A DNA stretch of 64,000 nucleotides. Origin: Flavobacterium pisciphilum (GTDB lineage: Bacteria; Bacteroidota; Bacteroidia; Flavobacteriales; Flavobacteriaceae). Positions 29,965 through 39,436 of the stretch are shown here, in pieces (position 1 is the first letter of the stretch; each line of letters starts with the position of its first letter). The notes under the pieces were generated by a model, which was not told the origin of the DNA, made no database searches, and saw only the letters and a list, made by a program, of their open reading frames with translations. Location of the stretch: NCBI RefSeq assembly GCF_020905345.1, contig NZ_JAJJMO010000001.1, forward strand, positions 4,464,001-4,528,000, in the 5' to 3' direction. The position numbers were made by a program, and so were the translations under genes.

Positions 29965-32361
29965 TTAAAATTTATAGGTAACAGTTACTCTAGCATTTGT
30001 TCCAGCTTCTGCTTGTAGATAATACATTTTAGTATTACTGTAATAACCTCCAGAGTATAAGTATTTGTTGAAGATGTTATTAATGATAAGATTTACTGAC
30101 ACTTTTTTTCTTTGGTAAGACAAGCCACCATCTACGCGGAAATAATCTGGTAATGTACCAGTATTACCATCAGAAATGAACCAAGGAGCTCTTTTTACTT
30201 GGTATTGGTATCCTAGAGAGGCTCCAAATCCATTCAATAAACCATTATCAAATTTATAGTTTAACCAAGTATTCTGTATATGTCTTGTGCTTCCTGGAAT
30301 CTGAGTTCCAATCATATCAGCATTGTCATCTTTTGTTGTTTTTCCTTCAGTAAAGGCATAATTTAAGATGATATCAAAGTTTTTAAGAATTTCACCTCTA
30401 ACGTCAACTTCAACACCTTTTACCTTTTGCTGGCCACTTTCTTTACTGTATTGCATAGCAGGTACATCTGGCTTACTTGGATCAAAAACAGTAGAATGCT
30501 CAGAATCAAATGTAAGTACATTATTCATTGTAATTTGGTATGCTGTAATAACAGAATTCCATTTTCCGTTAAACCAATCTCTTTTGTATCCTAATTCTAT
30601 GTTTGTTCCAGTTTGGGGATCAAAACTTTTGCCTTGCCAGTTAGAACCATAATTTTCTGTAAAAGATTGATCGCGTACAAAATAGAATGCATTGTTTTTG
30701 TCTAATGAATAGCTCAATCCAATACGTGGAGTGACTTTTTTGTTAGTAGTGCTTCCAGAATAATGATCACCTGCTTTTAAGATGGTATATCTTCCTGCTA
30801 ATGTTAAACGAAGCGCATTATCAAAAAATCCAACTTCATCTTGAATATAAAATCCTTTATAGTTATTCTGATATTTTACACCTCGGTCTTTAATATCTTT
30901 ACTTCTGTCAAATTTTGGGGATTCAGCAAGAGTTCCATGTACAGGATTGTAAATATCTAAATCAGGTAAAACAGCAGATTGTCCGAAGTCATGGTAATAA
31001 GTTTTATCACTCATATCTATACCTGCTAATATTTTATGAGAAACAGATCCAGTTTGAATCTCACCATTTACATAAGCTTGACCTACATATATTTTTCCTA
31101 AAATATCCCAAATTCCTGCAGCTCTTTTAAGAATAGCATCGCTATCTGTAGCAAAACCAGAAGGCCATAGTGACATTCCTTCTTGCTTGTAGTTTAAGTA
31201 AGAGCCTTGGGCTGTAAATTTCCATTTATCATTAAACTTATGCTCAACAATACTTAAAAGACTTCTTTCAAGCATGTTTGTTGGGTCTAAATTTGGTTCT
31301 GATGTAGTAGAGCTTCTAGGTAACTCTTGGTAATTATTTTTCATAAAAAGATAATTACTACCAATAGCATTAACCTTTGCAAATTGTTGTGTATATTCAA
31401 CTGTTATAGCTGTTTTATCAGTCGGTAAATATTTTAATACTGGTGCAAAAGAATAACGATCACTAAAATCAAAATCACGATAGCTTTTTCTCTTTTCTCC
31501 CATAACGTTAAAACGATACAAAAGTTTTCCGTCTTTAGTTAATTTTCCATCTAAGTCTAATGAACCTCTGTACATATCAAAACTTCCATAAGATAAACTA
31601 GCTTCTGCTTTGTTTCTTCCGCTTGGTTTTTTAGTTACGACATTGTAAAATCCGCTAGGATTTCCGTTAGCCAACATAAATCCAGCTGGACCTTTTACAA
31701 ATTCGATACGTTCTACCATACTCATGTCTTCCGTTAATGGTCCCCATGTGGTACTTACGTTCATTCCATTTCTAAAAGCTGCAACTTGACTTCCTCTCAT
31801 GGTAATATTAGCATAATTATCCCAATGTTCAACTCTTGTAGCTCCGCTGACATTACGAGTTACACCTTCAAGCATGTCAAAAATCTGCTGATCCTGCATT
31901 AATTTCCCTGTAATTACCTGTATGTTTTGTGGGATTTCGATAATTGGGGATTGCAAACGAAGTGATGATGAAATTCTGTTGGTTTTAAATGCACTTTTAT
32001 TACTTAAAACTACGACTTGATTTAGTTCTGTATTTGATAAAGTAAGTTGAATATTTACTGTGGCAGTTTCTCCGTTTACAACTGTAACTTCTTGATAAGC
32101 GTCATTATATCCTACCAGAGTTACAATTAATGTTTGTTTCCCGACTGGTGCTTTTTTTATTTCAAATTCACCATCATTATCTGCTATAGTTGTTTTGTTT
32201 ATTCCTTTTATAGAGATAGAGACCCCTTCGGCTGCTTTGTTGTCATTTGTTAATACTTTACCTTTTATAGTACCACCTTGTGCCGAAACTGTAGTTATTG
32301 TAAGTATGAATAGACTTAGAATTAAAGCTACTTTTTTAATTTGTTGATTCAGGTATTCCAT
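29965..32361 (-). CDS. TonB-dependent siderophore-type receptor with carboxypeptidase-regulatory-like domain (A)
   Basis: 798 residues. Signal peptide about 1-27 (TVSAQ), carboxypeptidase-regulatory-like domain about 30-110 (GTIKGKVLTNDNKAAEGVSI), TonB-box-like LNQVVVLSN (about 113-121), plug with IIEIPQNIQVITGKLMQDQQ, TMRGSQVAAF and VEFVKGPAGFMLANGNPSGF, and a barrel ending TYKF. Its N-terminus MEYLNQQIKK resembles that of the receptor at 35.2 kb (MKYLNQQIPQ), so the two look like paralogues. It is the first gene of a probable operon with the DUF4198 protein. The promoter and operator-like site point to metal-dependent control. Confidence 0.92.
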   Translation of the reverse strand: MEYLNQQIKKVALILSLFILTITTVSAQGGTIKGKVLTNDNKAAEGVSISIKGINKTTIADNDGEFEIKKAPVGKQTLIVTLVGYNDAYQEVTVVNGETATVNIQLTLSNTELNQVVVLSNKSAFKTNRISSSLRLQSPIIEIPQNIQVITGKLMQDQQIFDMLEGVTRNVSGATRVEHWDNYANITMRGSQVAAFRNGMNVSTTWGPLTEDMSMVERIEFVKGPAGFMLANGNPSGFYNVVTKKPSGRNKAEASLSYGSFDMYRGSLDLDGKLTKDGKLLYRFNVMGEKRKSYRDFDFSDRYSFAPVLKYLPTDKTAITVEYTQQFAKVNAIGSNYLFMKNNYQELPRSSTTSEPNLDPTNMLERSLLSIVEHKFNDKWKFTAQGSYLNYKQEGMSLWPSGFATDSDAILKRAAGIWDILGKIYVGQAYVNGEIQTGSVSHKILAGIDMSDKTYYHDFGQSAVLPDLDIYNPVHGTLAESPKFDRSKDIKDRGVKYQNNYKGFYIQDEVGFFDNALRLTLAGRYTILKAGDHYSGSTTNKKVTPRIGLSYSLDKNNAFYFVRDQSFTENYGSNWQGKSFDPQTGTNIELGYKRDWFNGKWNSVITAYQITMNNVLTFDSEHSTVFDPSKPDVPAMQYSKESGQQKVKGVEVDVRGEILKNFDIILNYAFTEGKTTKDDNADMIGTQIPGSTRHIQNTWLNYKFDNGLLNGFGASLGYQYQVKRAPWFISDGNTGTLPDYFRVDGGLSYQRKKVSVNLIINNIFNKYLYSGGYYSNTKMYYLQAEAGTNARVTVTYKF

Positions 32362-32417
32362 AAATTTTAATGTAAAAATTTGATTTTATGTTTAAATCTG
32401 TTTTTTGAATTTTGCGA

Positions 32418-32447
32418 CAAATTTAAAATTTAATATCCGTATAACAA
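32418..32447 (-). promoter_or_regulatory. Promoter of TonB receptor A operon
   Basis: On the - strand, TTG at 32447-32445 and TAAATTTG at 32425-32418, spacing 19 bp. Confidence 0.62.
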
Positions 32448-32450
32448 TAC

Positions 32451-32473
32451 TTATTTAGACTAATTATCAATAA
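32451..32473. promoter_or_regulatory. Operator-like palindrome upstream of receptor A
   Basis: TTATTTAGACTAATTATCAATAA (split: TTATTTAGACTA at 32451-32462, ATTATCAATAA at 32463-32473) is an imperfect palindrome that shares its left half with the sites at 29057 and 35265. It abuts the -33 element. Confidence 0.5.
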
Positions 32474-32626
32474 TGTGTAATTTTTTTTCTTCTCACAAGT
32501 AGTGCTACAAACAAAAAACTTTTTAGAATCAATAGTGGTGGAGCTACTTTTGTATTTGTTTACCATTATTAATGAAGAAGAAAAATATCTAGGTGAATGT
32601 TGAATGAAGTACCTGTGATTATATTG

Positions 32627-32669
32627 TAAAAAAAGCTTTGTAATTATTAGAGATAATTACAAAGCTTTT
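32627..32669 (-). terminator. Terminator of TonB receptor B
   Basis: 17-bp perfect stem (32631-32647 and 32653-32669; core AAGCTTTGTAATTAT) with a seven-T run on the - strand, 90 bp past the receptor stop. Confidence 0.88.
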
Positions 32670-32758
32670 ACTATTAAGCTCTTGAAAATTCCCTAAGACA
32701 ATTGAGGAAATTCAAGGTGAAAAGTAATGATCTATTAGATTACTTTTAAGTTTCTTTA

Positions 32759-35227
32759 CTAGAATTTATAAGTAAAACTAGCCACAACATTTCTTGGTTT
32801 CTGAGGATTTATTGTAGACCATCCACCATTAAAATATTCTTTGTTTGCAATATTGTTGATGTTTAAAGCTACTCTAAACTTATTTCCGCCATAAAAAACA
32901 GAACCATTTATTACAGTATATGATGGAATCACAAATTTCCCAGTTACTTTACTGTCTAATGTAATATTATCGCTAGCATAATTTCCACCAAATCCTAAAC
33001 CGAAACCTTCAAGACTACCATAATCGAATTTGTAAGTAGCCCAAAGATTGATTAAATTCTCAGGTCCTGACCAGATTGGTCTTTTTCCTGTTTCTAACCA
33101 AACATTAGATTCATCACCTTTTACAATCTTACTGTCATTGTAACTGTAACCAGCAATAATGTTTAAGCCTTTAATTGGATTGGCATTCAAATCAAATTCA
33201 AAACCTCTACTTTGCGCCTCACCACCTTGCAAGCTATTATGAATATTGCTTGGATCGGCAGTAACAAGATCTGCTACTTTTATATCGTAATAACTTATAG
33301 TTGCGTTTAGTTTATCGCCCAGAAGATTGGCTTTAATCCCAAACTCCACTTGATTAGCATGTTCTGGTTTAAAAGATTTGCTTGTTGGATCACTTCCGTC
33401 TGGGTTAGCAGTTTGTACCGGTCCTACATTTTTAAAACCGTTCATATAGTTTGCAAACAAAGCTAGTTTATCTTCTATCGGTTGGTACAATAAACCAAAT
33501 TTTGGAGATAGAGCAGTTTGGGTATAATCATCAGCATCAGTTTTGATGTTACCTTCGGTATCAAAATAATCCAGACGTAAACTTGCCATTGCAATTAATT
33601 TGGGTGTAATATTAATGACATCAGAAGCATACACACTATACGTTGCGTCCTTGATATTATTGTCTTTCACTCCAGTTGTAGATAGTATATTATCTATTGA
33701 ACTTTGAGTCAGTACACGTTCTTTGGCAGGATCACCAGGCACTACAAGTCCAGTTGCAGGATCTATATAATTTTTGTCTCCTTGTGCATTAACATTGTAA
33801 ACCCAGCCCCAACCTGAACCATTGTAAATAGTATTTTTAGCAAAATAGTCTACTCCAACTACTAGGCGGTTACGCATGTTTCCAATCTTGAAATCACCTA
33901 TGAAATTCTGTTGAAAATCTGTTGTTATTGTTTGAGATTGCTCTCTAGTAATGAGTATGCTAAAATCACGTTGACCATTTTCGTTATCATAGATATACGA
34001 GTAATATCCGTTAGCTCTTGTTGAACCTCTTGAAAGTGCTGTTTGTGAAGTCCATTGATCTGAAATTTTATAATTCATCTGACCTTGTAAATTATATTTC
34101 GGATTTTTAATAGCTAGATCATTACTATAAAATGAGAGTTTTGTGTTGTAATTTAAATCACTCATATTAGCGTACTGAACTGGTGAATTTCTCCCTAAGA
34201 ATAACATCGAAGGAGTTGTTTTTTCTTCCTGCATGAACTCGGTATTAATAAGGAAAGATAACTTTTCGTTTACTTTATACGATAGGACAGGAGCTACAAA
34301 AAACGAAGTACGGAAACCAGCATCTTGAAAACTATTTTCTGTTTGATAAGCTGCATTAATTCTAATCGCAACATCGTCTGCCTCATCTACAGTAGTGTTT
34401 ACATCGGCTGTAACTCTATTAAGACCAAAACTACCAGCAAGATACGATACCTCTGCACCAAAACCTGTATAGGGTTTTTTGGTAACGGTATTGATAAGTC
34501 CACCGTAACTAATTAAGCTACTTCCAAATAAAGTTCCTGATGGTCCTTTAATAACCTCGATTCTTTCAATATTTGCAGGATCTAAACTTCCGTTTGATAA
34601 ACCGGGCAATCCGTTTACAATATTTGCTTGAGTTTCAAAACCACGCAAAGAATAATAGGATCCTCCGTCGCCACCACGACCTGTAGATTCCCATATTTTT
34701 TGAATTCCAGGTACGTTTTTCATCGCATCTTCATAATTTGTAATAGCTTGCTCTTTTAATAAATCTGCCGAAACTACATTATATACTTGTGGGTTTTCGA
34801 TGTTTTTAAGTGGCATTCTAGAAACATAATTACTTTGCTTTGGAAATGCTTTTCCTCTATTGCTGGTTACAATTACCTCTTTTAATTGTTTGTTGGATAC
34901 AGTTAATTGTAGTTCTAAGGCAGTCGTGTTTTTTTCGGATACACTTACCTGTTGTTCTAATGTTTCGTATCCATTTAGAGAAATTTGTAGCGTATAATCG
35001 TTTGGTTTTACTCTATTAAATTCAAACGCGCCATATTCGTTAGTGGTTGTTGAGTATTTGGTATTTTTTAAAATTACGCTTACATCAGATGCAGCTTGAC
35101 CGTCAGAAGTGGTTACAATTCCTTTTAAACTTCCAAAACTTTGCTGAGCAAATATATTAGTTGAAAAAAATAGAAGTAGAAATGTAACAACAATAAATTG
35201 TGGTATTTGTTGATTTAAATATTTCAT
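32759..35227 (-). CDS. TonB-dependent siderophore-type receptor with carboxypeptidase-regulatory-like domain (B)
   Basis: 822 residues. Signal peptide about 1-28 (NIFAQ), regulatory-like domain about 33-115 (GSLKGIVTTSDGQAASDVSV), TonB-box-like LKEVIVTSNRG, plug with NPQVYNVVSADLLKEQ, YYSLRGFETQ and IEVIKGPSGTLFGSSLISYG, and a barrel ending FTYKF. It is monocistronic with its own promoter, operator-like site and strong terminator. The ligand is unknown; the plug motifs favour a ferric siderophore. Confidence 0.92.
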   Translation of the reverse strand: MKYLNQQIPQFIVVTFLLLFFSTNIFAQQSFGSLKGIVTTSDGQAASDVSVILKNTKYSTTTNEYGAFEFNRVKPNDYTLQISLNGYETLEQQVSVSEKNTTALELQLTVSNKQLKEVIVTSNRGKAFPKQSNYVSRMPLKNIENPQVYNVVSADLLKEQAITNYEDAMKNVPGIQKIWESTGRGGDGGSYYSLRGFETQANIVNGLPGLSNGSLDPANIERIEVIKGPSGTLFGSSLISYGGLINTVTKKPYTGFGAEVSYLAGSFGLNRVTADVNTTVDEADDVAIRINAAYQTENSFQDAGFRTSFFVAPVLSYKVNEKLSFLINTEFMQEEKTTPSMLFLGRNSPVQYANMSDLNYNTKLSFYSNDLAIKNPKYNLQGQMNYKISDQWTSQTALSRGSTRANGYYSYIYDNENGQRDFSILITREQSQTITTDFQQNFIGDFKIGNMRNRLVVGVDYFAKNTIYNGSGWGWVYNVNAQGDKNYIDPATGLVVPGDPAKERVLTQSSIDNILSTTGVKDNNIKDATYSVYASDVINITPKLIAMASLRLDYFDTEGNIKTDADDYTQTALSPKFGLLYQPIEDKLALFANYMNGFKNVGPVQTANPDGSDPTSKSFKPEHANQVEFGIKANLLGDKLNATISYYDIKVADLVTADPSNIHNSLQGGEAQSRGFEFDLNANPIKGLNIIAGYSYNDSKIVKGDESNVWLETGKRPIWSGPENLINLWATYKFDYGSLEGFGLGFGGNYASDNITLDSKVTGKFVIPSYTVINGSVFYGGNKFRVALNINNIANKEYFNGGWSTINPQKPRNVVASFTYKF

Positions 35228-35264
35228 GATTTGTAAATAATGGTTAATTTTAGTTTTATTGAAT

Positions 35265-35280
35265 TTATTTAGAATAAATA
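35265..35280. promoter_or_regulatory. Operator-like palindrome before receptor B
   Basis: TTATTTAGAATAAATA, identical over 16 bp to 29057-29072. It lies about 10 bp downstream of the -7 box, so it would cover the transcription start. Confidence 0.55.
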
Positions 35281-35289
35281 AAAACAGTG

Positions 35290-35319
35290 CAAATGTAAAA
35301 ATTAATATTATTTTAACAA
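35290..35319 (-). promoter_or_regulatory. Promoter of TonB receptor B
   Basis: On the - strand, TTG at 35319-35317 and TACATTTG at 35297-35290, spacing 19 bp. Confidence 0.62.
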
Positions 35320-35507
35320 TTTTTATTTTAGTTAATTATAGAGGTATTCTGTAAATTTTTAGAAGGGAATATAGTTCAAAAAAGGCAGCTGCTTTTTTGC
35401 TCAAAATGGTAAATGTTTTGAGGTTCTGAAGAGTAAAGGTATTGAGGTACTGAGTGGGAAGGGACTAAGGTGGAAAGGTAGTTGAGGGGAGGTGTTTGCT
35501 AATTACC

Positions 35508-35543
35508 AAAAAAAAAGCTTTATTCTATTGTGAATAAAGCTTT
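35508..35543 (-). terminator. Terminator of the DUF6265 gene
   Basis: 12-bp stem AAAGCTTTATTC / GAATAAAGCTTT with a run of nine A on the + strand (T on the transcript). Confidence 0.8.
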
Positions 35544-35642
35544 GATATTAAAAGTTGAATCTTAAATAAATTCTATTTCTTCGTTAGTGGAAGTTTGATG
35601 TATTTAACATCTTACCAAAAACATTTTAAAGATTGTTTCGAA

Positions 35643-36119
35643 CTATTTTTTAACCATATGATATTTCTCAGAACTCGGTTTTCCTAATTGAGTACCAGAA
35701 ATTTCAGCAGTTAAAGAGTTATTAGCATCTTTTGTATAGCTAATTTTTTGAGGATAATCGTGTTTTGGATTTTCAAAAATCAATGCTTTTTCTGTTGAAT
35801 TCGTTAGTTCAAAAGCAACAGCTTCATCATTGTTTTGCCCTTTTACAGTGGCGTTATAAGTTAAAACTTCTCCTTTTTGTTGTAGTTTGATAGATTCAAA
35901 ATGGATGGTGTCTTTTCCTTTTATAAAATAAGAGCTTCCTTGAAAAGTACTATCGTTTACTTTACTCCAAGTTTCAGTCAAGGTTCCTTGTGGTGAAACA
36001 TTTTCCCATTTTCCAATAAGCCAATCGGCAGCCTTTATTTTGTCTTTCTCAGGAGACTCAGCATTTTTGCAAGAAACAATAGCTAACAAAAGAAGTAAAA
36101 GAGTAATTTTTTGAAACAT
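35643..36119 (-). CDS. DUF6265-like lipoprotein
   Basis: 158 residues. The lipobox is AIVSC (Cys at about 17) followed by KNAES, so an outer-membrane or periplasmic lipoprotein. The mature domain starts with WLIGKWENVSPQGTLTETW and later has FENPKHDYPQKISY, features of the DUF6265 lipocalin-like family. Function unknown. It is monocistronic, with repeats upstream and a terminator downstream. Confidence 0.8.
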   Translation of the reverse strand: MFQKITLLLLLLAIVSCKNAESPEKDKIKAADWLIGKWENVSPQGTLTETWSKVNDSTFQGSSYFIKGKDTIHFESIKLQQKGEVLTYNATVKGQNNDEAVAFELTNSTEKALIFENPKHDYPQKISYTKDANNSLTAEISGTQLGKPSSEKYHMVKK

Positions 36120-36182
36120 TAGCGTAAATATTTGGTGTTATTTTGAGATGCTAAATTATGAAAAAATAGAATAGGTGGATGA

Positions 36183-36275
36183 GGTAAAATGAAATCTGTG
36201 AAAAGAGAAAAGTAAGGTGTGATTTGTGAGATGTGATTTGTGAAATGAGAGATGTGAAAAGTAGGATATGAAATT
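36183..36275. repeat. GTGAAAT-type repeat field
   Basis: Words TGTGATTTGTGAGATG, TGTGATTTGTGAAATG and GAGATGTGAAAAG match the repeat family at 8.1, 25.2 and 42.1 kb. They run directly into the 106-bp tandem repeat. Confidence 0.6.
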
Positions 36276-36290
36276 AGAACCTTGCCGCTC

Positions 36291-36850
36291 AGTTTGACAA
36301 AGTACAGATTAGTTTTAAGTTTCGGTCACTTAGAACCTCAGTAACTCAGAATCTTTGCCCCTTTGAGCCTTTACACAGATAGTTTCGACTCCGTTCAGTC
36401 TAACAAAGTACAAATTAGTTTTAAGTTTCGGTCACTTAGAACCTCAGTAACTCAGAATCTTTGCCACTTTGAGCCTTTACACAGATAGTTTCGACACCAC
36501 TCAGTTTGACAAAGTACAGATTAGTTTTAAGTTTCGGTCACTTAGAACCTCAGCAACTCAGAATCTCTGCCCCTTTGAGCCTTTACACAGATAGTTTCGA
36601 CTCCGCTCAGTCTAACAAAGTACGGATTAGTTTTAAGTTTCGGTCACTTAGAACCTCAGCAACTCAGAATCTCTGCCCCTTTGAGCCTTTACACAGATAG
36701 TTTCGACTCCGTTTTGTCTAACAAAGTACAGATTAGTTTCAAGTTTCGGTCACTTAGCACCTCAGTAACTCAGTAACTCAGTAACTCAGCAACTCAGCAA
36801 CTCAGAATCTCTGCCCCTTTGTCCCTCTGAACCTTAGCACCTCAGTACCT
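36291..36850. repeat. 106-bp tandem repeat, five copies, with a 10-bp expansion tail
   Basis: Copies start at 36291, 36397, 36503, 36609 and 36715 (each marked by GTYTRACAAAGTAC), an exact 106-bp period. Each carries AGTTTTAAGTTTCGGTCACTT, AACCTCAGYAACTCAGAATC and GAGCCTTTACACAGATAG. In the last copy the decamer-like word CAGTAACTCA/CAGCAACTCA is expanded about five times, then the array decays into CCTTAGCACCTCAGTACC. There is no credible gene; the open frames here only mirror the repeat. The whole 735-bp gap between the DUF6265 and topB genes is repeat. Confidence 0.85.
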
Positions 36851-36854
36851 TTCC

Positions 36855-39155
36855 TTAAACACTTTCATTTAAAATAGAATACACGAGTTCTTTGGTAGGT
36901 TTTTGATCTTTTAGTTTTTCTCTAACCATATCAAAAGTCACTTTAAAATCGCATCCTAATTTGTAATTACCACAACCATAGGCAGTTTTTCCTTTCATAA
37001 CTGTTCCCTTTTTACATTTAGGGCATATTAATGTATCCGATGTTTCTTTTATGGCTTTCGGGCTTGTTTTTTTAGGTTCTAGTTTGAGCTTGTAATTTTC
37101 TTCAAAGCGAATTAATCCCTCCACTGTGCCTGCATCAGTTTTAAAATCTTTTAAATTTACTGTAGATCCTTTTTGAAGTAATCGCAGGTATTGGTTTTCT
37201 GATAATTTTTTTCCCTCAAAAACATAAGGCAATAGAAAATCGCATCCAGCTTTGTAATTGCCACAGCCATAAGCAGATTTTCCTTTTATAAGGGTAGATT
37301 TTTTACATTTCGGACAGGCTTCTGCCAAAATTCCTGCGGCTTTCTTTTTCTCAACTATAGCTACTTGTTTCTGAACGCTGCCCGCGTGCGAAATATTAGC
37401 GTGTCTGGTTTCGCTTCGTACTTCATATACCAAGGCTTCAACCATACGTTTCATGTTGATAATAAAAGAACCAGCGGTAAAAGTACCTTTTTCAATATCC
37501 TTCAACTGCTTCTCCCAAGAACCGGTAAGTTCTGCCGACTTTATTAATTCATTTTGAATGGTCTCAATAAGCTGAATTCCAGTTGGAGTTGGTAATACTT
37601 GTTTTTTATTTCGAACGATGTACTGACGCTTAAAAAGAGTTTCAATGATATTTGCTCGTGTTGATGGACGACCGATACCATTTTCTTTCATTAGTTCTCG
37701 TAAATCCTCGTCATCTACTTGTTTACCTGCTGTCTCCATAGCACGAAGTAAGGTTGCCTCAGTAAATTGATTGGGTGGTTTGGTTTCTTTTTCTAAAAAC
37801 GAAGGTTCATGCGGACCTTTTTCTCCCACTACAAAATCGGGTAATAGATCAGCTTCTTTTTCTTTAGCATTTGGGTCTTCAAAAACAACACGAAATCCCT
37901 TTTTCAGGATTACTTTCCCTGTAGTTTTAAAACTTACATCGGCTGCTTTTCCAATAACCGTGGTATTGGCTACCAAACAATCATCATAAAATACAGCAAT
38001 AAAACGCTTAGTAATAATGTCATACACCTGTTGCTGATTGTACTGTAAGTTAGATTGTATCCCTGTTGGAATAATCGCGTGGTGATCCGTTACCTTTTTA
38101 TCGTTGAAAACTTTAGGTGATTTTTTAATCTTTTTCTCTAAAAGCGGTTGGGTTAATGCTGCATAATTGGTTAAATTTTGCAAAATACCAGGCACTTTTG
38201 GATAGATATCGTTGGGTAAGAAAGTGGTATCAACTCTAGGGTAGGTAACTACTTTTTGTTCGTATAAGGTTTGGACAATTTTAAGCGTTTCATCTGCCGA
38301 AAATCCAAACTTTGTATTGCAATATACTTGTAAGCCCGTTAAATCAAAGAGCTTAGGAGCATATTCATTACCATTCTTTTTATCGATTGAAACAATTTCA
38401 AAATCACTCTCTTTGACTTTATTAGCCAAAAGTTCACCATCTTCTTTCTTTAAGAAGCGGCCTTCTTCGTAGCTAAAAAGTGTTTCTCTGTATAATGTTT
38501 GTAATTCCCAGTAGGGTTGGGGTTTAAAGTTTTCAATTTCTTTAAATCGATCCACCACCATAGCCAATGTTGGTGTTTGCACCCGACCAATAGATAGCAC
38601 TTGTTTGTAGCCACCATGTTTTACAGTATACAAACGAGTGGCATTCATACCAAGCAACCAGTCACCAATGGCTCTAGAGAAACCGGCATAGTATAAATTA
38701 TCGTAATTGGCAGATGGCTTTAGGTTTTCAAAGCCTTCTTTTATGGCTTCAGTTGTTAGGGATGAAATCCATAAACGTTGTACTTCGCCTTTGTATTGGG
38801 CTTCATTCATAACCCAACGTTGAATGAGCTCTCCTTCTTGTCCAGCATCCCCACAGTTTATGACTAGTTCAGCTTTATCAAATAAGGTTTTTATGATTTT
38901 AAATTGCTTCTGAATACCAGAATTTTGCACCACTTTGGTTTCAAATTTTTCTGGTAGCATGGGTAGATTGTTCAAATCCCAACTTTTCCAATGGGGTTTG
39001 TAATCATTAGGTTCTTTTAAGGTGCATAAATGCCCGAAAGTATAGGTCACAGCATAACCGTTGCCTTCATAATACCCATCGTGTTTGGTATTGGCTCCTA
39101 AAACGGATGCGATTTCTCGTGCTACACTTGGTTTCTCGGCAATACAGACCTTCAT
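36855..39155 (-). CDS. topB: DNA topoisomerase III (type IA)
   Basis: Single-strand passage enzyme for decatenation and recombination intermediates. The start at 39155 (MKVCIAEKPSVAREIA) is chosen because the TOPRIM domain begins there and a -7 box lies just upstream; an in-frame ATG at 39257 would add 34 unconserved residues before that box. About 766 residues. The catalytic tyrosine is Y305 in TYPRVDTT, preceded by GFSADETLKIVQTLYE. Other marks are CGDAGQEGELIQRWV and GIGRPSTRA. Two C-terminal zinc-ribbon-like repeats (CPKCKK...GCGNYK.GCDF) follow, the last near the end. RecQ is not adjacent. Confidence 0.94.
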   Translation of the reverse strand: MKVCIAEKPSVAREIASVLGANTKHDGYYEGNGYAVTYTFGHLCTLKEPNDYKPHWKSWDLNNLPMLPEKFETKVVQNSGIQKQFKIIKTLFDKAELVINCGDAGQEGELIQRWVMNEAQYKGEVQRLWISSLTTEAIKEGFENLKPSANYDNLYYAGFSRAIGDWLLGMNATRLYTVKHGGYKQVLSIGRVQTPTLAMVVDRFKEIENFKPQPYWELQTLYRETLFSYEEGRFLKKEDGELLANKVKESDFEIVSIDKKNGNEYAPKLFDLTGLQVYCNTKFGFSADETLKIVQTLYEQKVVTYPRVDTTFLPNDIYPKVPGILQNLTNYAALTQPLLEKKIKKSPKVFNDKKVTDHHAIIPTGIQSNLQYNQQQVYDIITKRFIAVFYDDCLVANTTVIGKAADVSFKTTGKVILKKGFRVVFEDPNAKEKEADLLPDFVVGEKGPHEPSFLEKETKPPNQFTEATLLRAMETAGKQVDDEDLRELMKENGIGRPSTRANIIETLFKRQYIVRNKKQVLPTPTGIQLIETIQNELIKSAELTGSWEKQLKDIEKGTFTAGSFIINMKRMVEALVYEVRSETRHANISHAGSVQKQVAIVEKKKAAGILAEACPKCKKSTLIKGKSAYGCGNYKAGCDFLLPYVFEGKKLSENQYLRLLQKGSTVNLKDFKTDAGTVEGLIRFEENYKLKLEPKKTSPKAIKETSDTLICPKCKKGTVMKGKTAYGCGNYKLGCDFKVTFDMVREKLKDQKPTKELVYSILNESV

Positions 39156-39179
39156 TTTTCTTCTTCTAATTTGAACTCG

Positions 39180-39187
39180 CAAAATTA
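39180..39187 (-). promoter_or_regulatory. Possible -7 box of topB
   Basis: TAATTTTG on the - strand; with a start about 7 bp downstream it leaves a short leader before the ATG at 39155 and argues against the longer start. No TTG at 19 bp. Confidence 0.4.
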
Positions 39188-39357
39188 CGGATTTTGAAGT
39201 TGGTATTAAAATGAAATGAGCAGGAGTTATGAACGAGTATAAGTAATGCAAAGGCATTGAGCGGAATGCATGGTTTGATTTTTTTGGTAATCCATTTTTA
39301 TACTGTACTTCATTGTGAGAAATAAAGCAGTCTGATGCAATTTGTGGATTGAATTAT

Positions 39358-39395
39358 ATTCCCTCTACAAAATCAACGGACTTTGTAGAGGGAAT
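39358..39395 (-). terminator. Hairpin after the beta-propeller lipoprotein gene
   Basis: 14-bp perfect arms ATTCCCTCTACAAA / TTTGTAGAGGGAAT. The T run is weak, so termination is likely but not certain. Confidence 0.6.
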
Positions 39396-39436
39396 AATTG
39401 TAGTAATTTTAATAAGATGATTGTTAACGTTAAATT

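Noticed and set aside
36506..36700. 64-codon open frame in the 106-bp repeat
   Set aside because: It only translates the tandem repeat, with the same peptide twice in shifted frames and no start context.
36291..36850. CRISPR array
   Set aside because: The whole 106-bp unit repeats without unique spacers, and no cas gene is present.
39156..39257. Longer N-terminus of topB
   Set aside because: The extra 34 residues are not TOPRIM-like and precede the -7 box.
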